From: Albifimbria verrucaria
Taxonomy: Eukaryota > Ascomycota > Sordariomycetes > Hypocreales > Stachybotryaceae
Assembly: GCA_020081605.1 (NCBI GenBank)
Contig: JAHREC010000018.1
Coordinates: 3,100,001 to 3,164,000, forward strand
Direction of reading: 5' to 3'
Length of the DNA: 64,000 nt
Shown here: positions 11,911 to 24,134 of the stretch, piece by piece
Numbering within the stretch: position 1 is the stretch's first letter
Layout of the letters: each line of letters starts with the position of its first letter
The notes under the pieces: model-generated
The model's database searches: none
Told to the model about the DNA's origin: nothing
Seen by the model: only the letters and a program-made list of their open reading frames with translations
Position numbers and translations under genes: made by a program

Positions 11911-13046
11911 GCGGAGTGCGCCTCGACAACACTTTCATGACGATATTTGGAATTGGATCTGTTTTGGGTCTGGTGTTTGCTTCAGCATAATGCGCGTTGG
12001 CTCGGAAACTATGGGTCACAGCACGGATTTTTTGGAAAAAGGTTTTAACGGCTAATGCATCCGAATAAAATAATTATAAAATCGCGTCCCTGTCTTGATA
12101 AGTCCTCTGCGAATGTAGGAAGCTCTTGTACAATTATACGATACCCCTGCATTTTCAAATATAGATATGGACCACCACTTGCACGAACAGCAGAGTGTGA
12201 TCTCAGCCCTATTGTTTGACCATTGATTGTTTCTGCGACGCCCCATTAGAGTCCACCCGTCCCGATTATCGTGGCTGTTAATACAATGTCCATTGTTCTA
12301 CATCCGCCGCCACTGTTTGTAAGCCCCTCTCACCCCATGGCAACCCTTACGCGCGCGGCAGCAGGTGAGGCGTAGTCTGCAGTTCCCGTCACACATACAC
12401 GCCACGCGCTGGAATGAGAGACATAGCGAAAGTGTGTCCTGAAGAAAAAAAAAGTGTCCATCAAACATAAAAGTGTGACGAATAAAACATCGCCCCAACG
12501 GCGTGTGAGACAGGAACCCCGCGTTGTGGGCGCATGCTGGCCGTGAGACAGGCACGGCCAATACCGGGGCCATGTCACCAAGGCTTGAAGAACAATTAAC
12601 GTCATAGTGTCTGAGACCTTCTGTGTCATCTTCGTCGCTTTTGTACAGTGCCCCTTTGCTCTGGTGCCACTGACTTTCTGCCTGTTGATTGCCCTGTTGA
12701 CTTCGTCATCAGGTCTTTGGTTAACTTTGAGAACAGAGAAAAGAATGACCCGAGAAAGTCTTCTTCATATATTGCCATTCACCATGTGGCACAGGCAAGG
12801 TGAAGAAAGAGGCGGAAGGACAAGTGTATATATGAAAGTATATATGTAAAAGTAAAGTCACTGGGATATATATGAAAATCGCAGAAGCGATATCCTGTAC
12901 AAAATAAACCATCTAGATCCTAATCAACCCATCAGAAATCCTTTTTGACGCTCCATACGCCATCTTCCAAGCACTATTACCAATATACATCCCTTAAAAA
13001 ACCAATTGCGCCACATTAGGGAATCTTTGTCAAGTTCATCATCATG
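11911..13046. other. convergent 3' spacer
   Basis: This 1.1 kb stretch between the wall-protein gene and the nitrate transporter (convergent) has no gene. 12829-12880 contains imperfect repeats of TATATATGAAA. The rest is likely 3' UTR and terminator sequence for both genes. Confidence 0.5.
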
Positions 13047-14683
13047 TCAATGGGTCTTTAACCCCTTACTGTCCACCAATCTGTCCCTTGGGCAGAGGGG
13101 GATCCAGCACACAGACAGGTTCATCACGATGTGCATGATTCCAATAACCCAAAAGCCCTTGGCATAGTTCTTGCCGTGGTTCATGAAGCGGAAGATGATG
13201 GCAAAGATGACACCTCCGAGGTTGCCACCACCACCAGTCGCACCGGAGAGCAGACCGTTGGCAGAGGGATGGACGTGGGGCACAAGCGCAAAGTTGGCAC
13301 CATTACCGGCCTCGTGGAAGATGGCCATGAGGGCGATCAGTCCGACCATGGTGCCGATGCTGTGGCCTGATGCCTCAGATGGGTCAATCTTTCCAATGAC
13401 CAAAAGGAGAGTTCCAGTCATTAAGCCGCAGAAGGTGATCCAAATCTTCTTGAACCACAGGTTGCGTCCAAAGTTGTTGTAGAGAAGATCCGCTACAACA
13501 CCACCGAGGGGTCGAGTGATAACGTTGAGGAAGCCAAAGATGGCAGCGTAGTTACTGGCCGAGGTCTGATCCAAGTGAGGGAAGTTCTTCTTGTAGTATG
13601 AGCTGAGAATAGAGTTGATGGCCAGCTCACCACCGAAGGAGCAGGCATATGTAAAGATGTGGAAGAAGGTTTGGGGTGACGCCAAGACAGGCCACGATTC
13701 CTTGAATGAGGGCTTGACGACGATTTCGCCTTGCGCAGTCTCGATAGCCTCAGTGCGAGACAGGGCAGAGTCAGGACTATCGAAGATCTGCACGTTCTTG
13801 TCCGAGCCCGCAGCCTTCTCCTCGTCTGAGCCAGAAGCAGTAGTGCTACCAGCCTTGTCAAAGACAGAGCCAGGGACGCTCACGACACCGCCAGTATCAA
13901 CACCGTACGCTCGAAGATTCTCCTGAATGCGCTCAACTCGCTCATCCCACTTTCCAGTAGGAGAGTCGGGGCACATGAGAAGCATACCCAATCCACAGGC
14001 AATCAGGCAAATTAATGGCACAATGAAAGTGACTCGCCAAGCCTTGGAAGGGGACAGGCCCTGTGAAGCGACGAGTGAGTCGAAGACAGCTGGCATGATG
14101 AAGTAGGTAATGCCACCGCCGGCGTTACCCCAGCCTCCGGCCAAGGCATTAGCAGTGCCGACGACATTCTTGTCGAAGAAACCAGTGCACCACACTTGGC
14201 AGGGCACAAAGGTGGCTCCGAGGATACCGATGAAAAATCGCGAGATGTAAAGACCAGTGGCATCCTTGACAAGCGGAGCAAGCCCAATTGGAAGGCAACC
14301 GATGAGGATAAGACCTGCAAAGACCCTCCTAGAGCCAAACATATCACATAGTGGGCCACTCAGGAATCGCAGAAGGAAGGTTGCAATCAACGAGATGATG
14401 TTGGAGTTGGCAATCTCAGTAGAAGAAAGGTTGAGATCCTTCTTGATGGTCACAGTCAGGAGAGGAGGGAATGTGTACCTGTGGGATTGTTAGATCCTGG
14501 TATGAAAGATAAGGATGACGAGGCAACTCACCAAGCCCAAAACGCAAGCATAAATCCCATCCAAGAGAAGAAGAAGACACGCCCATAGAGATTGATCGGG
14601 TTCAATACAGGTATGCTCCTCGCTTTCTTTGTGATAGGGTTCACCCTAGGGGCTTTCCAGAAGGTGCTGACCGCAAAGCCCAT
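13047..14683 (-). CDS. nrtA: high-affinity nitrate transporter (NrtA/CrnA, NNP family)
   Basis: Plasma-membrane nitrate/proton symporter of the major facilitator superfamily, nitrate-nitrite porter family. Two exons, 14532-14683 and 13047-14478, with an intron at 14479-14531; the product is 527 aa, close to Aspergillus CrnA at 507. Both family signatures are present: [15 protein letters not shown] in the fifth membrane segment and [15 protein letters not shown] in the eleventh. The large central cytoplasmic loop (about residues 235-300, Ser, Asp and Glu-rich) is typical of fungal members. The start [12 protein letters not shown] is followed by the usual [18 protein letters not shown]. No frame break is seen, unlike most neighbours. 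The upstream spacer holds many GATA sites and one NirA-like site, in line with nitrogen-metabolite and nitrate control. No nitrate or nitrite reductase gene lies beside it in this window. Confidence 0.95.
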
Positions 14684-15054
14684 CTTGACAGCGGGCTGGT
14701 GGAGACGATTGATGAAGTACAGATGATCCGCTTTCGTTATGTATTGTATTTTGTAAAGGAAGCTGTACAAATGGTTTAAAACTCTCAATTCTTGTGATTG
14801 ATGCTCTGTCTTCGCAACTCTATGGATTTCTTAAAAGCTAGTTCCGGGCTCCTGTTTCGTATAAGTAGTAGACTCAAGAACAGCTACAGCTTTGATGAGA
14901 TCAGCGAGCTGTCTGTCTCTGGTTTCGACATCTCCGGCAAGCAGAAATGTGCAGAAGGGTCTAACCGAACGTGGACGGCCTCTGTCTGTAATCGACGTCG
15001 AGTTGTCCGGGGTACAAGCTTAGAAGGTAGGGCTACGTGCGCCGCCGAGACGTG

Positions 15055-15948
15055 TTATCAGCTGGGAAGGGCGCGAATTGCTTTGTACGCTGATAACGCG
15101 GGGAGCTAGCGGAGTGGTGGTGTCCAGGTGTTGCAATGAGACGGAGATCAGTCTCCCATAGTCCTGACAGGTAATGTGGTTGTCCTAGGAGATGCTCGTT
15201 ATGCGCGCCATCCCGCTGGATCCGACACGGCGCAGTAGAGACGCCTGGGGTCTTCACAACATCAATGCTATCCACACGAGAATACAGCGGCGTTACTTGG
15301 TAGGCAAGGCATCACGACTCCCCATGCCACGAGTCCATTGTTGTGGATGAGCGTGACGTAGACCGGAGGTTTCACGCAAGCTTTAGACTTGGATGCAGCC
15401 TGAGATCATAGCATAATAGCCAAACGCTAGAGTCATTGGAGACAGCTGGAAGCCAAGCGTGAGACGATAAGGTTAAGATGCACCAGACATGGATTGGGGA
15501 TGATGATGGGCAGTCGGCCGGTTACCGGAGGCATGGACGGGCACTAGAGATAAGAACCAGGAGGTGTGGCAGGTGGAGGCTGAAGAAGCAGCTTTGGCCA
15601 GGAACCTACAGTGGCATTGATAGCAGATGCCAATCGGGTCGTCGGATTCGGGAGGTTGATTATCTTGTCAAGCCTGCTATTGGACAACGGGCAATAAGAC
15701 GAAGGGGCCTGGGATAAGGATCTTTGATGTTGGATGGCTCTTATCGCAAAATGGTCTGGGATGAGCCTAGGCCGGGTCCACACCAGAGTGGCGCGCGTTT
15801 TGGGGTCAAGATAAGAAAGCTGAGGAGATAACTGGCCGTGCTCAATGATAAAAAGGCAGCGGCTATCTTGCACAGGATCTCCGCGGGAATGAGCCTTGTC
15901 AGGCAGCGGTAGTTGCTGTGCTTTGAAACACGTTCGAACACCTTATCT
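15055..15948. promoter_or_regulatory. cluster of 12 HGATAR (AreA/NIT2-type) sites
   Basis: I count twelve HGATAR hexamers on either strand, starting at 15055, 15091, 15465, 15548, 15618, 15660, 15741, 15809, 15826, 15846, 15863 and 15943. About 2.6 are expected by chance in 0.9 kb. AreA/NIT2 GATA factors bind such sites to switch on nitrogen-uptake genes. The cluster lies 0.4-1.3 kb upstream of the nitrate transporter start. Confidence 0.65.
15879..15886 (+). promoter_or_regulatory. putative NirA binding site
   Basis: The octamer CTCCGCGG matches the published Aspergillus NirA consensus CTCCGHGG. It sits inside the GATA cluster, 1.2 kb upstream of the nitrate transporter. NirA and AreA act together at nitrate genes, so co-location supports function. 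A single 8-mer could still be chance. Confidence 0.45.
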
Positions 15949-16750
15949 TGATCCCAGGGCCGGCACTAGCTTGCCGATGCGGGCGGCTGCTTGCAACGAT
16001 ACATGCAGACGGGTCGGCCGAAACAAGCATGTCGGAACCATGCGGCACAGTTCCGAGGAGATCACCCGTCGCGAAGCAAATAGTAGAAAAGCATGTCCTC
16101 GGTCGCATTTGGTTGCGGTTGGACAATGATGTACGAGGTTCCGAGGAGTTGCAACGAAATATCAAGCTTTGCTGATGGCACCCTGCTCACACATATGACT
16201 GCATCATGTCCTAATGTGGTGCTGTCCGGCTTGAAAACAGCAATAGGCCTCATGGGAGCCCCCACGGCCGCTGCTTGGATGCCAAAAAAGACTGATGTGT
16301 TTTTCTTTTTGTCGTCTGTAGCGCTTCAAGCGTTTGCACCGAAGAGAGCGCCAGGGATGATGCGCGTACGGTCTCGACCACAACCGCTTACTAGGCGTGA
16401 AAGTTTGAGCCCGTAGGCGCGACTGGCTCCTGCAACCCCATCATGGACACGTGGAGGCTATCTGGTGAATCCTCAAGTTCCTCGGATCTGTTGCATATCG
16501 ATCAGGAAGGTTGACGTTGCCGGCATTTCCGCAGACCTATTCGTCATCCTAGATGACAGGTATATTCTGAGACACGCAACCACGTTCCACAAAACCGGCG
16601 GTTGGCCGATGACACGGCCATCATTTCCGCGGAAGCGGCAGATGCTATGTGATCCAATATGCCGAAACGGGGGTCATTTAAGGTAAGCTTGCATCCTTCC
16701 CCGTTGAAGATGCCCGTTTCTTGATGCGAGGTGGAACGGGAACGATGAGA

Positions 16751-16790
16751 GATGGATGGATGGATAATTCGATGGATGGATTGGATGGAG
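16751..16790. repeat. GGAT-type microsatellite
   Basis: Imperfect tandem copies of GATG/GGAT run through these 40 bases. A simple repeat with no evident function. Confidence 0.7.
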
Positions 16791-17230
16791 GAAAACAAAG
16801 GCAGGCAATGAATGGCTCAACCATCAATTGGGTCGTCTCCGTTCCCTGAGCCGCTAATCCACAAGCGGTAAGAGGGGCAAACTGCTTCAACGCCGATCCA
16901 TGGAGGGGGACAAATTTTTGCCGCTTGATGAATGGATGCGTGAGATACACCAGCACTTTTGCTTGTGACTGTTTTCCCTCTCATCACACGCGTCTCCTCG
17001 TGCTTCCAATTTGAGTGTTGCTGCTGCCGGATAGCCGCTCCTCGTATTTGCACCTGCAAACGTGTCCGCATCCATCCCTCCATTGGGTCTTTCATTATCC
17101 ATCACGTCCATCGCTGTCCATAGTGGGGTGTAAGTCACAATCCCTACCCCGTATCTCAGCATGTGAGATGCGCTCCGACGCCGGCACAAAACCTGTCTCA
17201 CGCAGACCTACATAGGCATACGCAGATACC

Positions 17231-18359
17231 ATGGCTTCGCAAGATCCTCCCAAGACCTGCAAGGTCATCACCGCGGATACCATTGCCAAGAGACTCCTGG
17301 CTGAGGTCAAGGAGACCCTCGCCAAGGTCCAGGACCCCAACAAGGGTGCGCCTACGCTCGTTGCCTTCCTGGCCAACGGCGACCCTGCCGCCGTCAAGTA
17401 CGCCGAGTGGTCCAAGAAGACCTGCGAGGATAAGTAAGCTTGCGCTCATTTGGGATTCGTTTGTGATGAATGCCTGCTGATGCCCGACGTAGTGGCTTCA
17501 ACTTTGAGCTGCGTAACGTAGAGAAGGAGCTCTTGGAGGATGAGATCATGCAGGCAAACGAGGACGACAATGTGGACGGCATGATCGTGTACTACCCCAT
17601 CTTCCCCAAGAACCCTTCGCACGACAAGTACGTCCAGGAGACCGTTGCCCTGGATAAGGACGTTGAGGGATTGCGCCATCAGCTTCTCTACAACATGTAC
17701 CACAACGTCCGCTTCCTTGACCCACCTCACAACACCAAGAAGTCCATCCTTCCCTGCACGCCGCTCGCCGTCGTCAAGATCTTGGAGCACTTGCAAATCT
17801 ATAACCCCATTCTTGCCCCAGGAAACCGTCTGTTTGGCAAGACCATCACTGTCATCAACCGCTCCGAGGTCAACGGTCGGCCCCTCGCTGCTCTTCTGGC
17901 CAACGACGGTGCTACAGTGTACTCCGTCGATGTCACTGGAGTTCAGCTGTTTACCCGTGGACAGGGCATTAAGCAGCCACGCCACCGCGTGGAAGACAAG
18001 GAGGGCTGGGAATTGAAGGATTGCCTGCCGTTGAGTGATGTAGTCATTGGTGGTGTTCCGGTCGAGTCCTACAAGGTTCCGACGGAGCTCATTCGGGACG
18101 GCGCCGTGTGCATCAACTTCTCGTCTTACAAGAACTTTGACGGGCCCGCAATCAAGGAGAAGGCCTCCATCTACGTCCCCTCCGTCGGCAAGGTTACCAT
18201 TGCTGTGCTGCTGAGGAATTTGGTGGTAAGTTTGCGGTCAAGCCCTCACCCGTCATTTAGATGCTAACAAGTCAGCGCCTGGTTGCCAACCGACCACCCA
18301 AGGACAAGTCAGACGAGAGCATGGCCAAGGCCAGGACCGAGGCCTTTGCAGACGATTGA
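17231..18359 (+). CDS. MTD1: NAD-dependent methylenetetrahydrofolate dehydrogenase
   Basis: Cytosolic enzyme of one-carbon metabolism that oxidises 5,10-methylene-THF to 5,10-methenyl-THF with NAD, feeding purine synthesis; homologue of yeast Mtd1. Three exons with introns 17434-17492 and 18226-18275; 339 aa against 320 in yeast. The FolD-type N-terminal catalytic part shows VAFLANGDPAAVKYAEWSKK (the Tyr-x3-Lys catalytic pair) and VDGMIVYYPIF. The C-terminal Rossmann part has ITVINRSEVNGRPLAALL and VCINFSSYKNF. There is no 10-formyl-THF synthetase extension, so this is the monofunctional type. The ATG at 17231 is chosen because MASQDPPKTCKVITADTIAKR matches the usual short fungal N-terminus. 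The frame is intact. Confidence 0.94.
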
Positions 18360-19002
18360 GAGAGTCAGCATAGACTTGATTTACTCACGCCTCATTTCAT
18401 TGCGTAAGGGTTTGTTGCGTATTTAGATGAAAAGTTCTCTAGAGTTAGGGCCATTCAGGTATTGCATGCTAGCAAAATGGGTAGAGCTGAGAAATGGCCG
18501 AGACGGCGAACGATAAGAAGCCGTCCGTCATTTCTTTATGAGGAGAACGAAAATACATTTAGGGAGCGTTTTTTGCGGATGATCAGCGTAACGAACCGAC
18601 CATTATCCGCGCCATGCGTTATGGAGTACTTGACTCTGTATACATTCGGAAAGGGTGGGTGTATGCATGCCACGCTACGTTTACTTAGGTCAACGCAGCC
18701 GCTGGTTTTGCTTTTTATCTGGGAAATGCCGGCGGCAACATATTTGTTGCCCTGATGCCTAAGCTACCTATGAATCACCTATTTTCATTCATTTTTGCTT
18801 CATATTTCGATTTCTACGGAGCTGAGAGCGCTGTTCATTTGCCCAACTTCATGCCGTGGCAGCAGTCTCGGTGGATTTCATTCGACTCTTGATATTCCGA
18901 TTTAAGGAGACTATCGCAATGGGTGTGGATTCTCGTGATGAGATGCTGAAGGGCATTTCCCAGTACGGTTATCTTGTTCTCAATTTTACCAGTGTTCTTA
19001 CC
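18360..19002. other. intergenic spacer
   Basis: This 643 bp tandem spacer between MTD1 and the BTB gene has no recognisable gene. It should hold the MTD1 terminator and the BTB gene promoter. Confidence 0.5.
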
Positions 19003-19716
19003 ATGTCCACATAGACTACTCGACTCAGGAACATACTCGGATTTGACAATCATCACCGCCAAGGATGAGTTCAAAGTCCATAAAGCTATCATCTGCACAC
19101 GTTCCTCGTTCTTCCAGAAAGCGTGTGAGAATCTAGCTTTCGAGGTCAGCAAAGATATCGAACGCCGTTGGTTTTCATAACTTTTGAAGCCTAACACTTC
19201 CCAGGAGGCAAATACAGGAATTATCAAGCTTCCGGATGATGAGCCTCTCTGTGTAAAGCTCATGATACATTACTTTTATCGACTTGACTACAAATGGGAT
19301 ATCGAAGTTGACTCGTCTCCCAAAAACTCACTTGACAAGCCCTCGATGTCTACAGGCCTCTTGATTCATGCGAAAATGTATGCACTGGGTGAGAAGTACG
19401 GCATTATGGGTTTGAAGACGCTTTCCTTAGGAACTTCACAACAGCGCTTCAGGAGAATTACAACAGTGATGAGCTGGGAAGGGTCATTGAAGAAGTGTAC
19501 ACATCCACAGTCAGCGATGATCGAGACATGAGGGATGCAGTCGTCGAAACTCTTGGTCGTCACCCTGAGCTATTGGATAAGGACGAGTTGCAAGCAATTG
19601 CCAAAGACTCTCCGTTAGGCTTTGATCTTATGATGAAGTTGAGAGAACAAAAAATGATGCAAAGCAACGGGGCATCAAATTGTTACAACATCAACCAATA
19701 CGGGAATGGATGGTAG
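19003..19716 (+). CDS. BTB/POZ domain protein
   Basis: A short fungal BTB/POZ protein. The domain begins RLLDSGTYSDLTIITAKDEF, continues KVHKAIICTRSSFFQKAC, and after an intron at 19145-19204 reads GIIKLPDDEPLCVKLMIHYF. These are the core BTB dimer strands and helices. The C-terminal half is helical (LLDKDELQAIAKDSPLGFDL), with a tail ending NGW. A missing base near 19427-19431 breaks the frame. The start is uncertain: ATG at 19003 gives MST directly before RLLDSG but needs one base removed near 19012. Otherwise an upstream exon is missed. Bridged length is about 217 aa. BTB proteins usually dimerise or serve as Cul3 adaptors, but this small type has no known role. Confidence 0.78.
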
Positions 19717-21547
19717 ATAGGCTAGCATTACGGACACCAAACATGATTGGATATAGACTTTAAATGAGAAGCATGATCTAACCCAGACGGAAGATCTATT
19801 GCCATGGCTTTCAAATCGGTTGCGGTTTGTCTATGGCACGTATATCGTGGCGCATATCTGTCCGCCACGTCGTCTACAACAGCACCGGGGCTGTACAGTA
19901 CAGGCAGGTGTCATCAAAGAATGTTTTTGTGGTCGAAGCATTTTGAAAGGTCAATGTCAGGGACAATGAGTAGCAGGTGATCAATGCGCAAGAGAGAACA
20001 GTACATGGCTCTCACGTGGTCCTATTCGAGGAGCAAGCTCTGATGGGATCTCCTCTAATCGATAAGACCAGATATGGACAACCGGATGATTGAGGTTGCA
20101 TTCAATCGCGGTCCAGGCACGTCCGGCGGAGGAATGCACCAAGGATTGAAAACCTGGAATCGGCCCTCGTGGTTTTCTCGTGGGAATGAGACACGGCCAG
20201 CAAAAGTATTAGGTCGCGCATCCCGTCGCTGGAATGAGGGTATCCATAGTTGGCAGGGATCCTGTCATCAGCGGAGCCAGGTTGTAGGTGACGGCCCTGA
20301 TTGTTGCGCCATCCGGAGCAGACCCCTAATAAATCTCTCAGATTGAGTTGCTCATACGGGGTGATTTCCCTTGCCAGGGTTCGGGGCCGAGCCGGGTAGA
20401 AATGAGCAAAGGAGAGGATAAGGAGGACTGGTTGGTTAGGACGTGCGCGTACCTGCATATGGGCGCCTGCATCTGGAGACGATCCCGGAGAGTGAGCTGA
20501 CCCAGGTATGGCTGGAATGGGTGATTCGAGGTACCTACAGCACACCAGGTGCTTAAATTTGCCCATATGCCGTGCTCCGGGAAATGCCACGGTACGTATA
20601 TATGAACAGAGCAGCCAGCTAGCAGGTGGCTACCTACTAGCCAGCCTGCTTCGGCTGTTGACACAGGCACTCCATACAAGTGCCATGGAAAAAGAGAAAG
20701 ACAGGCTTCAGAACCGGGTCCAAACTTTAGCGCATCTCGAGTGGCTGTCGCGTCCCTGGCTGGAAGGCTTCAAGCACCTATGCCATACCCCACAAGTATC
20801 CACGTTGATTGGTCTTGGGACCCTCCTGTGGGTGGCAGCTGGCCAATGCTCATGTGCTGTGTAGGTGCCGTCCCATGTCCCTGCACTAAGCCTGGACAGG
20901 GTGCCTTGGCTTCTGGCCTCCCAGAAGTTAGCGCTCGAGTAACTCCGTAGCGCATTGCTTAGTGGGTGGTACTTGGACATGTACAGGTACTGTGCTATAT
21001 GCACGTCAGTCGGCTCGAGACCATCTTAACGGCTTCGCGCCGGCCCCTAACAAAGAAAAAATTCCGAGTCTTGGAACTTTCTTCTGGCCCCGTCCGTCCG
21101 TCCATCCGTCTATCCAGGCCATCTTCTGTGTCGCCGCTCGTCTCTTGTTGCGCTTGCCCGGCAATGTCCAGTGCAAACTTTGCGCTGCTGTGCTGCTGAC
21201 CCAGGCCTCGAAGTTTGCTCGGCGCTTCGCTTCCTCTCGTCTCGTCTCGTCTCGTCTCTCCTCCTGCGACAACTTCGTCGGTCTCCTTCGTTCCATCGCC
21301 GCTGACGTCGCCCCCAAACTCTCGACACGCCGCTGGGCCTCCCGTCCGATCTCTTGAAGTTTATCTCTTCGCCGCCTAGCGACTTTGCATGTGCATGGCG
21401 CATCTGACCGATCGAATGTCTACCGTGGTGCTCCGAGACCCGTTGCTTCACCACCGCGATCCCTGAATCGAGCCCGTCACGGCTAACAAGGGAAAACATC
21501 CACTCATACCTTGACCACGCCTTGGCCTTGTGCGCAGACCTCCCACC
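19717..21547. other. gene-free spacer and leader
   Basis: 1.8 kb with no recognisable gene. 21234-21259 holds about five tandem CTCGT units. The last 450 bp is C+T-rich and looks like the promoter and leader of the gene at 21548. Open frames at 20102-20590 and 20338-20679 overlap in different frames and look random. Confidence 0.5.
21234..21259. repeat. CTCGT microsatellite
   Basis: About five tandem CTCGT units in the probable 5' leader of the following gene. Confidence 0.75.
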
Positions 21548-24134
21548 ATGGCTACACAATCCGCTTTTGCCCACAACAGGCAGAGCTCTGCCGGTTCAGC
21601 CTCCGTGCCATTCCCTCTGCCTGCCTCACCGACATTGACCAACCCTGACATGATCCTCCCCGATTATCCCGACTACGACCGCGCCCATTCTCCCGATGAG
21701 CTGCCCGAGAATCGCCTGACAGCCTGGAGAAATCCTAGCTCCTCGAACCACGGCTTCCATTTGCCTATGCACAATGGCTTTCCTGCCGGGCCCATTACCC
21801 TACGACCCCATCATCTATGGCAATGGCACCATGCTGTCAGACATAGGAGAGGTGACCGAAGTAGAAAGCAATGCGGGCCATGCGCCTCATAGATCATCGT
21901 CGCGGTATTCCCAATTCAGCGACGACGGTCGCGACCTCCAGACTCCTCCTGCTGTAGCTAAGGTTCTCGCTGCCAGGCGAGGTCAAACCGCGGCGAGGCG
22001 GGCCTCGATCGACTCCACCAGCACAATCATGACCAAAGAGGACGCAGGCAACTTTACCGACTTTGATGATCTTGTCAGCGTGGATGATGTTAGTTTCCAG
22101 GGTGATGATGAGGAGAGTATGGCGTCTTCGTACGTCGACGATGCAGCCCGGCAACGTCGACGAGTCGCCCCAGGCCTCCACCGATTGAGCCCAATACCGA
22201 TCGATACTCTACAACCTTGCTCAGTAAGAAAGCAGAGGAGATCTTGGCCAATGCTAAGCGCAGGCTCACCGTAAGTACTACACGTATGATTGCGCTCCGT
22301 GGCCTTTTTCTAATGTGTGTTGCGTTTAGACCATGGAAGGAAACTTGACAAGAGCGAGAAGTTCCCTTGGCTCACCAGTCCTGTCCGATGATTCGACGCC
22401 ATCACCCCCATCTTACGACCCGCAACGGCATCACATATTCCGGGGCATGCGACAATGTCGAGACATTCCAGGAACATGAGCGACATCAGTTTCCAAGACA
22501 AGAAAGGATCTTCTACGCAACTCACTAGATCTGCCAGCGCGCTCGGGGCCGCAGGTGGCTATCGCCAGCCCGTGCTATCTCCACGAGGAAGTGATGGATA
22601 TAGGACTGGCCAGTCCACACCTCTTTATGGTATTTCCCATCACCCTTGGATACAGGCCTCGAGCCACTTGGTGAGGATGTTTTGGAGACAGAAAGTAGGC
22701 GCGAGAGCATGCGGATGTCGATCCATACCGGTGCCTCGGTCGACGTCAATTCCGAACTAGGGTTGTCGCGATCATCTTCAGTGGCACAGGTGCGAGACTT
22801 GCAAGATCAAATGAATGGGCTGAGAGGAAAAATATCGAGCCTCAGAGAACAGGCCCGGGCAGACAGTCTGAAGCGACGGAGTCTACAAAGCATGCGCACT
22901 CCTAGTCCTTTTACTCATGCCAGGTGGGATCAGGGTTACATGGAACCCAGAGACATTCGAAGTGTTAACGCTGACGCTGGAGCTGCCCCGGATCCCGATA
23001 AGGGCGAAAATGCTGACGTCTTTGTCGACGCCGTGATTAAACCATCGTATGATGATGGTGGACCTGTACGGGATGAGCCTGCGCCTCCGGTAACGTCAAG
23101 GCAGGAGGAGCAGGAGGAGACTCCCGTACAAGTTAATACTGCTGACCAAGTCGCGACTGTTCGTCCAGTCCATGACTCTCAAGCCGATGTCCCTGCAACT
23201 GAAGATGATGATATGCACACCGAGAACGGTGATGTGTTGGATGGAAATAGGGTGGTCGATGGTTTACAAGAAGCAGCAGAAATCCATGCTGACGATGCAA
23301 GCGAAAGCGGAGACTCGCTCTATCATGAGGCATATCAGGCACCGATTTCCCACGAAGATCGTGAAGATGCCTTTGACTACGAACATTTCTTCCTCCATTC
23401 GGCTATGGGGACTATTAGCCATGGACGATTCGGTCGTAGGGGTGGACCTGGAAGTGTGAGCTCCGAGGAATCTATTGAAACTACGCGACCTATTACCCTT
23501 CAAAGAGAGCGAGTCTGGAAACGATCTCGTCAGTTGATACATTTGCCACAGCTGACGAAGGACGAGCCAGTCGAAGCTCCGAGTACAAGGCGCAGCAAAC
23601 GGTCCATCCTGGTGGAGGGCTGGCCCGGAGCACGTCTTTGAACCATAGTGATTCCAGCGACCCGAGGAGTAGTGGCGAAGTGTCTGGAATAACCTGGGAC
23701 AAGCGACCACGGGGTATTTCTGTCTTGCAACAATCTGTCGATGCTTCAACGAAGGCGATGCATCGGCCTTCGATTGCGTCTTTCGAATCGACAGGCACTA
23801 CGAGAAGCTTCCCGTTAGTCTCGCCAAAGGCGAAGGCAAAGGAGGAAATTGGACGCCCAACGGATCCCCAGATGACGATTTGAAGCAGGTCTCAGATGCG
23901 TTGATCAAGGAGACGTTGAGCATCTGCGATGCAGATAGCCCTACAGTGGGCCAACAAACGCCTCCGTTGCAGCTATTGGGCAAGGAGGATCGTATATACG
24001 TCGATAGGCTGGTGGCCAGCCTGGGCAAGTGTGTGCTCGCACTTGGCGAGGCATCGCGGGCAAGCTCAGAGGCCCGGGCCTACCGACGAAGGCTGGATGC
24101 GGCGCGGCGCATTCTTGAAGGGTTGGATGATTGA
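21548..24134 (+). CDS. large Ser-rich conserved fungal protein, frame broken by indels
   Basis: Not a named family. It is mostly disordered and Ser/Pro/Asp-rich, about 845 aa when bridged, with one intron at 22271-22329. Ordered parts are a short helix (SKKAEEILANAKRRL), a predicted coiled coil (VRDLQDQMNGLRGKISSLRE), an acidic middle, and a C-terminal helical block (KEDRIYVDRLVASLGKCVLA, then ARAYRRRLDAARRILEG). That block looks like the conserved end of an uncharacterised Pezizomycotina family. The reading frame changes near 21790, 22150, 22632, 23635 and 23860. The frame on each side has the same composition, and no stop-free alternative explains them, so I join them as one gene. I place it here as a probable cytoplasmic or cortical scaffold only on composition; function is unknown. 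Confidence 0.7.

Larger units (their letters stand above)
14684..17230. other. divergent spacer between nrtA and MTD1
   Basis: This 2.5 kb stretch separates two divergent genes and has no convincing gene. It contains the GATA-site cluster (15055-15948), one NirA-type site (15879-15886) and a GGAT-type microsatellite at 16751-16790. The part near MTD1 (16900-17230) is its likely promoter and leader. Confidence 0.6.
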
